Source: Heyndrickxia camelliae
Lineage (GTDB): Bacteria > Bacillota > Bacilli > Bacillales > Bacillaceae_C
DNA: 64,000 bases
Reading direction: 5' to 3'
Assembly: GCF_002844575.1 (NCBI RefSeq)
Contig: NZ_PIQO01000010.1
Span: 1 to 64,000, forward strand
Below the pieces are notes generated by a model, which did not search any database, had not been told where the DNA came from, and saw nothing but the letters and a program-made list of their open reading frames with translations. The first letter of the stretch is position 1. Each line of letters opens with the position of its first letter. Shown here piece by piece: positions 1-6,880 of this stretch. The position numbers were made by a program, and so were the translations under genes.

Positions 1-155
1 GAAATACATCTTATTTACATCGTAAAGTGATTGTAGAAAACTCACTTCCTAAAACTGGAGATACCAATGCTTTACCAACCATCCTGGGAGGATTAGTATT
101 ACTTCTTGCAGCCTGCATACTTTCATTCAGGTTGAAAAAGCGTAAAGACGCATAA
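1..155 (+). CDS. LPXTG-anchored surface protein, C-terminal end only
   Basis: The window opens inside a reading frame (first full codon at base 3) that ends at 153-155. The visible tail contains a sortase motif LPKTGD, a hydrophobic stretch of about 20 residues and a basic end (RLKKRKDA). That is the standard cell-wall sorting signal: sortase cuts between T and G and links the protein to peptidoglycan. The rest of the protein lies upstream of the window, so its function cannot be told. A strong terminator follows directly. Confidence 0.85.
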   Translation, partial: NTSYLHRKVIVENSLPKTGDTNALPTILGGLVLLLAACILSFRLKKRKDA

Positions 156-164
156 ACGTTAACA

Positions 165-213
165 TGAAAAAAAGGTACTTCACGGAATAAAACTTCCTGG
201 GGTACCTTTTTTT
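165..213 (+). terminator. Rho-independent terminator of the LPXTG gene
   Basis: A stem AAAAAGGTAC / GTACCTTTTT (about 168-178 and 202-212) ends in a run of T. It lies 12 bases after the stop codon of the surface protein. Confidence 0.85.
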
Positions 214-962
214 AGCCATTCTAATTCGAAAGGACTGACTATATTAACGGTTAATTCCGCCATTACCAACGTTATTTTTTATATCTCAATTCCTATCTTT
301 GTATTATCAATTGTTTCTATTGTTTTAAAAGGTATTGTAGCAGGTCGGAAGATAGTCTTTTGACCACATGACCACACGCTGACCACTATTTATCCGTTAT
401 AGTATGAAATAGTATGTATAAAAAATTTAGATATAAATAGTAAAACGTAATAGGATAATATAAAACGAATAGGAACGTACGTTTGTGAATTCCTATCCTC
501 AAACGGCGCATGTTGAAGCAGTAGCCTTATTAACCTTGAAATCGTAAACTAAAAATAAACACTTTCGATTCCAGCCCTGATTTTGTGAAAAAAATTTTTC
601 CGATTTCAGGGCACAATTCTTTTAAGTCCTTGTCACTTCAAGCCCTTTCCAATTTTTTGCCGAGAGCAGAATTTTAGAAAAGATTATTTTAACTCCCGAA
701 AAAAATGAAATCATAAAGTAATCTCAATGAGACTTCTTTATCAATCTTGTGTAGTAAGATTTATTACCAATCCATAACAGTTGTATATTTTTTCTATTTA
801 AATTTTTCATAAATATTTTAGTATAAATTTATAGAACCTCTTAAAGAAAATGTTCGTCTACGATTAAGATGAACACTACCTCATAGAGATGATATCTTTC
901 CAATCAAAAGTTTAATTAAATAAAGTATCAGAATAAAGGGGATTCCAAAAGGAGTGAGGTTA
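214..962. other. Gene-poor stretch with one gene remnant
   Basis: About 750 bases without an intact gene. The only recognisable item is the short RlmCD-like tail at 485-547. The rest is AT-rich with stops in all frames. Confidence 0.6.
485..547 (+). pseudogene. C-terminal remnant of a 23S rRNA uracil-5-methyltransferase (RlmCD/TrmA family)
   Basis: The frame ending at 545-547 reads YPQTAHVEAVALLTLKS before the stop. RlmCD-type methyltransferases end in a closely similar way (FPQT-HVE-VVLL). Only about 20 codons survive and nothing upstream continues the frame, so this is the tail of a lost copy. The identification rests on this short motif alone. Confidence 0.55.
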
Positions 963-1268
963 TTGGGTCTTGATGTTTTGATATATGATAAGAACGACAA
1001 AAAAATAAACACATACGAAATAACAGAAGCCTTACACAATGAAATATTTAACTCGAAGAAGTTATGGAGGAGCTATCTAGAATTGAGGAAAATAAGTGAT
1101 TATTATCTTTCAGATGCAACATTTGAAGGACAGGCACTTAATGGGTTAATCACTGATTTAGAAAAATACAAGATGTATATTAACGAAAATAACCAAGGTG
1201 AGTATCAAAGTCTTATTAATGAAATTTCCAATCCATCCATAAAAAAAATATTTGTCGGAGGAGATTGA
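963..1268 (+). CDS. Small protein of unknown function, possibly an orphan immunity protein
   Basis: A 101-residue soluble protein beginning MGLDVLIYDKND. I choose the TTG at 963 because GGAG at 951-954 sits eight bases before it; the GTG at 954 would overlap that ribosome site. The protein is acidic and rich in Leu, Ile, Asn and Tyr, with no signal peptide or membrane segment. The opening and mixed helix/strand composition resemble contact-dependent or polymorphic-toxin immunity proteins, but no motif proves it. No toxin gene is adjacent, so it would be an orphan. I do not recognise a family with certainty. Confidence 0.55.
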   Translation: MGLDVLIYDKNDKKINTYEITEALHNEIFNSKKLWRSYLELRKISDYYLSDATFEGQALNGLITDLEKYKMYINENNQGEYQSLINEISNPSIKKIFVGGD

Positions 1269-1442
1269 AAACAAAAAGTATTGGCTTTATTTAACTAAAG
1301 GGTTTAAGGTCCAGTTACCAATTTGGTTGCTTTTTCTTATTTGACTGCAGTTTGGTTAAACAACAATATCATAAAAAAGAGGATTACTAGCTTTTGTAAA
1401 GAAAGAGTAAATAATAAAAAATGGTGAGAGGATGAAGAACAT

Positions 1443-1955
1443 TTGGAAGCAAATAACCATATCATTCAGATAAAGCCTTGGGAGAATAATGACCTTGATT
1501 TACTTTTTCTTATAAACGCTCCAGAAATGACGCAGCATCTTGGAGGTCCAGAGAGTAAAGAGCAGATTTTGCAGCGACATAAACGATATCTTGAACTGGG
1601 TAATAGGGGACGTATGTTCAGCATTAAATTGTTACCAGAATTAGAACCAGTAGGTTCTGTGGGTTATTGGCAAACTACTTGGAATAATGAAAGTGTATAT
1701 GAAACTGGATGGAGTGTTCTACCCTCTTATCAAGGGAAAGGAATAGCTACAAAAGCGGTTAAGTTAGCAATTGAAGAAGCATCTAGGGAGAACAAATATA
1801 AATACATCCACGCATTCCCATCGATTGATAATCCTGCTTCTAATGCAATTTGTCGGAAGCTCGACTTTCAGTTTATTTCTGAATGCGAATTTGAATATCC
1901 TCCAGGATGCTTTATGCGTTGCAATAATTGGCGATATAACTTAATTGGACAATAG
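1443..1955 (+). CDS. GNAT family N-acetyltransferase (RimJ/RimL-like)
   Basis: A 170-residue protein with the GNAT fold. It has an N-terminal strand with PW, an ETGWSVLPSYQGKGIATKAV segment that forms the acetyl-CoA pyrophosphate loop (Q/R-G-x-G-x), and the late N-P-A-S-N-A-I-C-R-K-L-D-F motif typical of the RimJ-like subgroup. It transfers an acetyl group from acetyl-CoA to an amine; the substrate cannot be told. The start is TTG at 1443, preceded by a GAGAGG ribosome site; no ATG lies near in frame. It stands alone and is followed by a weak terminator. Confidence 0.8.
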   Translation: MEANNHIIQIKPWENNDLDLLFLINAPEMTQHLGGPESKEQILQRHKRYLELGNRGRMFSIKLLPELEPVGSVGYWQTTWNNESVYETGWSVLPSYQGKGIATKAVKLAIEEASRENKYKYIHAFPSIDNPASNAICRKLDFQFISECEFEYPPGCFMRCNNWRYNLIGQ

Positions 1956-2017
1956 CTGATTTTTCAGTTCTTAATTTTGATAAAAGTATGCGAAAAAATT
2001 TACTTAAGCTAACGAAT

Positions 2018-2046
2018 GCATTTCTGAAATAAGGGATGCTTTTTTG
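2018..2046 (+). terminator. Probable terminator of the GNAT gene
   Basis: GCATTTC at 2018-2024 can pair with GGGATGC at 2033-2039 (two G-U pairs) and is followed by six T. Weak but well placed. Confidence 0.5.
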
Positions 2047-2210
2047 GGATACGCTGTCCATATATTTCCCTTCCAATTTATGACGATTTTAATTTTCTTT
2101 TCTTCTTTAGTTCCTATCTTTTTACCGAGATTTGCAATAATGATAAATGATAGTGTTATTAAGATCTATACTTATATTTCTGGAATTTAAGCATTCCTTA
2201 ATTCCAGTTC

Positions 2211-2330
2211 TTACAGAACCTTTACTTGTAGTATTAAATTTTGTCCATCTTCCGACTCCATTTGCTTAGGCCATATTTGACACTGAAAAGCTAGTAGCTT
2301 TCTTTATTGTACTTTTCTTCCAATACTTCA
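2211..2330 (-). pseudogene. Frameshifted C-terminal gene remnant, unknown family
   Basis: On the minus strand a frame ending at 2211 reads FQCQIWPKQMESEDGQNL and then ILQVKVL before the stop. Upstream the sense continues only in another frame (EVLEEKYNKESY). No start codon with a ribosome site remains. The coding-like composition suggests a decayed gene end; I do not recognise the family. Confidence 0.35.
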
Positions 2331-2507
2331 AATGAATTAGAATGATAACCATTTATAATACTCTCAGATCACTTTATTTCCTGAGAATATATAAAACTGA
2401 AGTACTACCTATATTTCTTTCTTTTATGTTAATACTCAAGAAATCTATTTTTCAAGTTTCTCCAAAGTACTCTATTCCTTTTTCCGCTCATTTGCCCTGT
2501 TTGTTAA

Positions 2508-2544
2508 TCAAAAAAGCTACGCTCAAACGCAGCTCCTTTTTTTT
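2508..2544 (-). terminator. Terminator for the small membrane protein gene
   Basis: AGCTACG (2515-2521) and CGCAGCT (2528-2534) form a short stem with one G-U pair, flanked by A6 on one side and T8 on the other, so it could work in both directions. It lies about 20 bases beyond the minus-strand stop at 2564. Confidence 0.6.
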
Positions 2545-2563
2545 CATCTTGGGCATCTTTGCT

Positions 2564-2749
2564 TTATTTAGTACTCTTTTTCAAGATAATATATTCTATT
2601 ATAAAAAAGAAAGCCAAGACAAGGGTAGTTAAACTCGCCGAAACATTTTGATTAAGTACCCCCTTAAATCCTAAAGTAAGAAATATAACAACAATCAAAG
2701 TCACTACAATTCTTAGTACGAATAATTTCCCCTTATATAAATTCCCCAT
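2564..2749 (-). CDS. Small two-helix membrane protein, unknown function
   Basis: A 61-residue protein starting MGNLYKGK, with two hydrophobic segments (about residues 9-29 and 35-54) and a basic tail (KKSTK). The ATG at 2749 follows a GGTGAT ribosome site; an upstream in-frame start at 2791 lacks one. Such short two-helix proteins are common in Bacillus and mostly uncharacterised. A terminator follows. Confidence 0.55.
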   Translation of the reverse strand: MGNLYKGKLFVLRIVVTLIVVIFLTLGFKGVLNQNVSASLTTLVLAFFFIIEYIILKKSTK

Positions 2750-3097
2750 AAAATCACCACTAATATTAAAATGCAGTTCTTGTTTAACCAAATAGTGACA
2801 ATAAATATCCTTTCGACCTATAAAATTTATTCAAATTATTCCTGTGATATATGATATTCTTTTTGAAAAACTTTGATTCTTTTTTGCACTAATCTCAATA
2901 AAAACAGGATTTTATTCAAACTTTATTATAAATTATCAGCCTTTATTCTAAATAATCAATCTTTATAAAACTACATCTTCATAACGTTTTGAACACAATA
3001 TAAAATATAACTGAAAAATTCAAAAAATTAGAAGGATTGTAGCGGATGTTATAGAATTATTTAATTCGTTACACCAAACTGATTTCAAGGGGGTGGA

Positions 3098-3172
3098 ATG
3101 GTATGGGTAATTTACTATGGTGGCTTATTCGTTAATTGTTGTTTCTGGTGGTTTAACAGTATCAAAAGGTAA
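3098..3172 (+). CDS. Candidate 24-residue Trp/Cys-rich hydrophobic peptide
   Basis: An ATG at 3098 is preceded by a strong ribosome site (AAGGGGGTGG, 3088-3096). The frame codes for a short hydrophobic peptide with a YYGG motif, a CC pair, several Trp and Phe, and a basic end (KR). The hairpin at 3214-3249 lies 41 bases downstream. It could be a small membrane peptide or chance; nothing else supports it. Confidence 0.3.
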   Translation: MVWVIYYGGLFVNCCFWWFNSIKR

Positions 3173-3213
3173 CGACTGTTATAAGTTGAAGAAAAAATGC
3201 TCCTATTCTTTGA

Positions 3214-3249
3214 GAGGCAACTGAAAAACTTACGTTTTTCAGTTGCCTC
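3214..3249. repeat. Perfect 16-bp hairpin without a T-tract
   Basis: GAGGCAACTGAAAAAC (3214-3229) and its exact complement (3234-3249) enclose a TTAC loop. No run of T follows on either strand, so it is not a typical intrinsic terminator. Confidence 0.8.
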
Positions 3250-3758
3250 CACCACAGTAGGGGGAAGTTTTACTATAAAAATAGGTTATTATCATTTCCG
3301 TTGAATGATTTATCGCTATTATGATGCTAACCTTGATTTAGAAAGAGTTTATGCATATAACTTTACCCAACAACATTAAACAAGATAAGAACTGGAATTT
3401 GTAAAAACAGATTGTTGGTATATGTGCTTTGATGAAGAGTATGCCTTATTTCAAAAGGGTAACGAAATTAAGGTGTGAAAGTTTTGGATATACAAGTCCA
3501 ATTTGTCGAGGTCATGATTGGTTTTTCAAATAGCAGTATAAAAACTTACAATGAGTTCAATATCCAGTTTGAATCAGCAATCTTTCTTAGAGTAAATTTT
3601 ACAAAAAACATATAATGTTCCATTAGAATGGAATATGTTTGGATAGGATAACGAGTATACCAAAGATTAAGGGTAACAGAACTAGATAATCTACTTAAAA
3701 AGTGATAAATAAAACTAAAGAAGAGCAGGAAATCCAACCTACTCTTCATAACGGGTTC

Positions 3759-4016
3759 TTATTCCTCTTCACTAAAATAATCGGATAATTGGCTTTTTAA
3801 GCGTTCTAATTGAATGATTTGTGAATGAGGAAACCCATCTTTATTTGTTTTTTGAGAACACATCCAGCACGAACAATGTACTTTCCCTTTTGCAAAATAG
3901 CCTTTGGAGGGTACATACCATCCGTTATGTTCTGCAATTTTAGCTTTGCGCTGAATTGTTCTTCTTCGCTGATGTCGATAATAAGATCGACTGCGATTTT
4001 TTTGATGTGGTTTCAA
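3759..4016 (-). CDS. Small basic CSCWMC putative zinc-binding protein, unknown function
   Basis: An 85-residue protein with a very basic first third (RSRSYYRHQRRRTIQRKAK) and a central KGKVHCSCWMCSQKT segment. Its C-x-C-x2-C cluster and nearby His suggest a metal site; the tail is acidic (DYFSEEE). Similar small CSCW-C proteins occur widely in Firmicutes and Bacteroidetes as conserved hypotheticals. The start is TTG at 4016, with AAGGAG at 4032-4027 ten bases upstream. The ribosome site and start lie inside a highly structured leader (separate entry), so translation is probably regulated. The basic, possibly zinc-binding make-up would suit an RNA-binding protein, but that is inference. Confidence 0.75.
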   Translation of the reverse strand: MKPHQKNRSRSYYRHQRRRTIQRKAKIAEHNGWYVPSKGYFAKGKVHCSCWMCSQKTNKDGFPHSQIIQLERLKSQLSDYFSEEE

Positions 4017-4101
4017 TTGCCATCAACTCCTTGGGATAAGGCTCAGCCTGTAAAAGTCCCCCAAGAAATTTTAAACTCTACAGGCTGAGTATGATGGCAA
4101 T
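4016..4101 (-). promoter_or_regulatory. Structured 5' leader with nested stems and a possible SD-masking pseudoknot
   Basis: On the minus strand the leader of the CSCWMC gene has an outer stem ATTGCCATCA / TGATGGCAAT (4101-4092 with 4025-4016) and an inner 11-bp stem CTCAGCCTGTA / TACAGGCTGAG (4089-4079 with 4052-4042), both perfect. The inner loop contains CTTGGG (4065-4060), complementary to CCCAAG (4035-4030) in the bulge between the stems. That bulge holds the ribosome site AAGGAG (4032-4027), so loop-bulge pairing would cover half of it. The outer stem covers the spacer and the first base of the TTG start. This is the layout of a translational riboswitch or an autoregulatory site. The ligand is unknown. 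Confidence 0.6.
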
Positions 4102-4151
4102 AAGTCTGGTGAGAAAATTCAAGTTTATAACCCCCTGTATTTTTTTTCTTT

Positions 4152-4182
4152 ATTATACATAATTGCTTAAATAACTTGTCAA
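4152..4182 (-). promoter_or_regulatory. Probable sigma-A promoter of the CSCWMC gene
   Basis: On the minus strand, TTGACA (4182-4177) and TATAAT (4157-4152) are perfect boxes separated by 19 bases, longer than the usual 17. The implied 5' untranslated region is about 130 bases and contains the whole structured leader. Confidence 0.55.
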
Positions 4183-4590
4183 TCTGCTAGCAGTCATATT
4201 CAATAGGAAAAAATCCACCGTTAAGATAAAGAATTGTTAATATACCTATTCAGAATAACAGTGAAAAGTTAAACAATAGACATTCAGTGTGTACATAATA
4301 TATTTTTAGAATGATAATGGTCTCTTAAGATAACCTAATCCAAGTTTAGTTCGACTTGCAATTCATTTAAAGAAAAACAACTAACCGCAACCGGGTGTTG
4401 CCTATTCATGTTGCTTATAGCGAAAAATGGATTAAAGGTATAGTAAAAAAATATGGTGATTAAGTTAAAATATAGGAATTTTTATAGTTTCCATATATAC
4501 TTATAGCGGGAATATTGATATATCTAACCATGCAAGAAGCACAGGTTAAATATTATTCAGCACAAATTAAATTATATTTAGGAGGCTGCT
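4183..4590. other. Intergenic stretch with a possible gene tail
   Basis: About 400 bases without an intact gene. A plus-strand frame ending near 4463 reads HVAYSEKWIKGIVKKYGD before a stop and looks like the end of a lost enzyme gene, but it is too short to identify. Nothing else stands out. Confidence 0.4.
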
Positions 4591-5607
4591 ATGCTTACTA
4601 TTGGTTATATTGGAAATGGAAAAAGCACGAACAGATATCATCTGCCGTTCGTACTGCAAAGAGAGAATATAAGGGTAAAAACCATTTATCAAAGAAATCC
4701 TAAGCATGAAAGTTGGGATAGGATTGCAGGAGTAACTTATACTTCTAATTTAGATGAATTATTAAATGATAAGGACATCCAGCTCATTGTGGTTTGTACA
4801 AGAACGGACAGTCATTATGAATACGCAAAATTAGTGTTAGAACATAATAAAAACTGTTTAGTTGAAAAGCCTTTTATGGAAACCTCAGAACAGGCAAAAG
4901 AAATATTTGCGATAGCAAAAGAGAAAGGCTTGATTGTTCAGGCTTATCAAAACAGACGTTTTGATAGTGATTTTTTAACTGTTCAAAAGGTCATTGAAGA
5001 AGGCAAATTAGGGGACCTACTGGAATTGGAAATGCATTACGATTATTATCGTCCCGAGGTGCCAGAGTCTGTTCATTCTTTTGATCCTATTTCATCGTTT
5101 TTATATGGACATGGCTGCCATACACTGGATCAGGTTATCAGCTATTTTGGTAAACCAGATCACATACACTATGATGTAAGGCAATTACTTGGCCAAGGAA
5201 GAATGAATGATTATTTTGATTTAGATTTGTATTATGGTCGGCTAAAGGTTTCTGTAAAATCGAGTTATTTCCGTCTGAAAGAAAGGCCAAGCTTTGTTGT
5301 TTATGGGAAAAAGGGATGTTTTGTGAAGGAAACGAAAGATCGTCAAGAAGAACATTTAAAGTTATTTTATATGCCTGATAACAAAGATTTTGGTATAGAT
5401 ACTATAAAACATTATGGTGTACTAACATATATTGATGATGAAGGTACAATCCATGAAGAAACAGTGAAATCTGTTAATGGTGATTATGGAAGAGTATATG
5501 ATGATTTATATGAAGCGATCATAAATGGTAAGGATAAAACCATTACAGATGAACAAACACTTCTGCAAATGGAAATACTAGAAACTGGAGTTAAAAACTT
5601 AAAGTGA
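4591..5607 (+). CDS. Gfo/Idh/MocA family NAD(P)-dependent oxidoreductase (YhhX-like)
   Basis: A 338-residue protein of normal family length. The N-terminal Rossmann domain (about residues 1-120) opens with TIGYIGNGKSTNRYHLPF and contains the conserved CLVEKPF motif near residue 90, whose Lys contacts cofactor and substrate. The C-terminal alpha/beta domain has GHGCHTLDQVISYFG with the conserved GxHxxD-type motif. Enzymes of this family oxidise or reduce sugars, inositols and similar alcohols; the substrate is unknown. The ATG follows TTAGGAGG closely. It is a single-gene unit with a hairpin downstream. Confidence 0.85.
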   Translation: MLTIGYIGNGKSTNRYHLPFVLQRENIRVKTIYQRNPKHESWDRIAGVTYTSNLDELLNDKDIQLIVVCTRTDSHYEYAKLVLEHNKNCLVEKPFMETSEQAKEIFAIAKEKGLIVQAYQNRRFDSDFLTVQKVIEEGKLGDLLELEMHYDYYRPEVPESVHSFDPISSFLYGHGCHTLDQVISYFGKPDHIHYDVRQLLGQGRMNDYFDLDLYYGRLKVSVKSSYFRLKERPSFVVYGKKGCFVKETKDRQEEHLKLFYMPDNKDFGIDTIKHYGVLTYIDDEGTIHEETVKSVNGDYGRVYDDLYEAIINGKDKTITDEQTLLQMEILETGVKNLK

Positions 5608-5667
5608 AATTTCTTATGTAATGGTGAAAAAAGTCACGTAATGTAATAGGGAATGCTAGTCAACAAT

Positions 5668-5690
5668 GGGGAACCTTGACAAGGTTCCCC
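5668..5690 (+). terminator. Hairpin after the oxidoreductase gene
   Basis: GGGGAACCTT and AAGGTTCCCC form a perfect 10-bp stem with a GAC loop, 60 bases after the stop. The following bases (TTAGTTAAC) are only moderately T-rich, so termination is likely but not certain. Confidence 0.6.
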
Positions 5691-5837
5691 TTAGTTAACA
5701 TATAGCGAAAATTTGGCCAACAGATTTCAGTATTTTATTCACCAGAACATGTACTTGTTTGTTGTTTCTATCATACTTATTTTGGCAATGGCTTACATAA
5801 TTTTTGAACAAAATATCCTATCCTGTTTCAAGTATTT

Positions 5838-5865
5838 TTGCTTTAAGTGAAAAAATGCGTATAAT
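5838..5865 (+). promoter_or_regulatory. Probable sigma-A promoter of the DUF956 gene
   Basis: TTGCTT (5838-5843), 16 bases, then TATAAT (5860-5865), about 35 bases upstream of the ATG at 5901. Confidence 0.5.
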
Positions 5866-5900
5866 AATTATTATTAACAGAGAGAAATGGAGTACATCAA

Positions 5901-6275
5901 ATGGTCCAATCAATCAATACAAAAGTCGATTTAGTCATTAATGCAACCTCACATATGGGAATTTCAGAGTACGGTAAAATCATGATTGGAGACAAAGGAT
6001 TTGAATTCTACAATAATCGTGATGCTCGTAAGTTTATTCAAATTCCTTGGGAGGAAGTTGATTACGTGGTAGCTTCCGTGATGTTCAAAGGGAAATGGAT
6101 TCCGCGTTATGCTATCAAAACTAAGCGAAATGGGATGTATTCATTTTCTTCTAAAGATCCGAAAAAAGTTTTACGAACCATTCGTGAATACGTTGATCCG
6201 AATCGTATGGTCCATTCATTAAGTTTCTTTGATGTTATCAAACGCAGCATTAAGAGTATATATAAAAAACAATAG
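5901..6275 (+). CDS. manO: DUF956 family protein (ManO-type) linked to the mannose PTS
   Basis: A 124-residue soluble protein with the DUF956 pattern: GKIMIGDKGFEFYNNRDARK, IQIPWEEVDYVVASVMFKG, and a basic tail. DUF956 proteins are almost always coded next to mannose-family PTS genes, where they are thought to modulate the system; the mechanism is not established. Here the gene precedes the PTS genes by 605 bases and has its own promoter, whereas in many Firmicutes it follows IID. The ATG at 5901 is preceded by AGAGAAATGGAG. Confidence 0.8.
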   Translation: MVQSINTKVDLVINATSHMGISEYGKIMIGDKGFEFYNNRDARKFIQIPWEEVDYVVASVMFKGKWIPRYAIKTKRNGMYSFSSKDPKKVLRTIREYVDPNRMVHSLSFFDVIKRSIKSIYKKQ

Positions 6276-6499
6276 CTTTATCTATAAAGCAGGTTTGAAC
6301 TTGTCCTTTTTTGTTGAGACTAATCTAAAATTTTTCAAACACTTTCGAATGCACAAGCTCCTCATGATTTAGTAGAAATGTAGAAGAATAGTTTGATATT
6401 GAAATCGATATATACTTGCATTTTAAACGGGTTGTTTAGTATCTCCGCTATATATTATGGAATGAGGGTTGGTAGCGGAAACAAAAAATAACTTTTCTC

Positions 6500-6529
6500 T
6501 TGAAATAAGAATATTCATTGTGCTATAAT
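6500..6529 (+). promoter_or_regulatory. Sigma-A promoter with extended -10, upstream of the PTS genes
   Basis: TTGAAA (6500-6505), an 18-base spacer, and TGCTATAAT ending at 6529. The TG one base before TATAAT is an extended -10 element. Transcripts from here would cross the RAT and terminator. Confidence 0.6.
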
Positions 6530-6614
6530 TTCTCAAGAAAGCTCATTAAAGTGATGCAGCAAACATTGAAAAAGAAAATATACCATGCAGAGGCTGTTTT
6601 TTTTAGCACTTCCA

Positions 6615-6629
6615 TTACAGCGTTTGCAA
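6615..6629. promoter_or_regulatory. cre-like site (CcpA)
   Basis: Read on the minus strand the bases TTGCAAACGCTGTAA match the relaxed cre consensus at all but one position. It lies downstream of the promoter, where bound CcpA could block elongation. Confidence 0.45.
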
Positions 6630-6660
6630 AATAAAAATTCATACATTGCAATTATTTTTT

Positions 6661-6689
6661 ACGTGTTACTGATTCGATCAGGCATGAGT
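6661..6689 (+). promoter_or_regulatory. RAT (ribonucleic antiterminator) of the GlcT type
   Basis: GTTACTGATTCGATCAGGC folds as CTGAT-TCG-ATCAG with a lower CGTG/CATG stem and asymmetric internal loops, as in the ptsG RAT of Bacillus subtilis as I recall it. Its last nine bases (GGCATGAGT, 6681-6689) are also the 5' arm of the following terminator, so the two folds exclude each other. Confidence 0.75.
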
Positions 6690-6781
6690 GGAAAGTATTG
6701 ATTGAAATGAAGATTAAGGGGCATTCTATACCCATACCTTCATTTAATCGACTTTTTACTCATGCCTTTTTTGTTGTTTTT
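6681..6781 (+). terminator. Conditional terminator overlapping the RAT
   Basis: GGCATGAGT (6681-6689) pairs with ACTCATGCC (6758-6766) and is followed by a T-rich tract to 6781. Within it GATTGAAATGAAG pairs with CTTCATTTAATC with one bulged base, giving a long continuous stem. GlcT-type protein bound to the RAT would prevent this fold. Confidence 0.8.
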
Positions 6782-6880
6782 TGTTGAAACTGTAATCGCT
6801 TTAAATGAGCTGAAAAAAGTAGTTTGGTATATTTTACCGTAACTCATTTAGCTGTAACAATAATAATAGGAGGTATAAAG

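Larger units (their letters stand above)
2750..3758. other. 1-kb gene-poor region with a small candidate ORF, a long hairpin and decayed frames
   Basis: No intact gene of normal size. It holds the 24-codon frame at 3098-3172, the perfect hairpin at 3214-3249, and short coding-like frames around 3310-3380 and 3400-3480 broken by stops, which look like gene debris. Confidence 0.5.
6276..6880 (+). promoter_or_regulatory. Long regulatory leader of the mannose-family PTS operon
   Basis: A 605-base gene-free stretch. It contains a weak terminator for DUF956 (about 6284-6310), an extended -10 promoter (6500-6529), a cre-like site (6615-6629), a RAT-type antiterminator (6661-6689) and an intrinsic terminator (6681-6781). 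A clear ribosome site (AGGAGG) precedes the ATG at 6881. Confidence 0.7.

Noticed and set aside
2342-2632. Plus-strand open frame of 96 codons
   Set aside because: It reads through a terminator hairpin and overlaps the end of the small membrane gene; no ribosome site.
3098-3172. Pediocin-like bacteriocin (YYGG motif)
   Set aside because: It lacks the YGNGV box, leader peptide and the usual length; the likeness is superficial.
3825-4088. Plus-strand open frame opposite the CSCWMC gene
   Set aside because: It runs antisense through the gene and its structured leader and has no ribosome site.
6824-6880. Upstream start for the IIAB gene
   Set aside because: The added residues do not belong to IIA, and AGGAGG lies just before ATG 6881, which gives the normal protein start.
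6276-6880. Sigma-54 promoter (-12/-24) for the PTS operon
   Set aside because: I looked for TGGCAC-N5-TTGC because LevR/ManR systems use it; no acceptable match was found.
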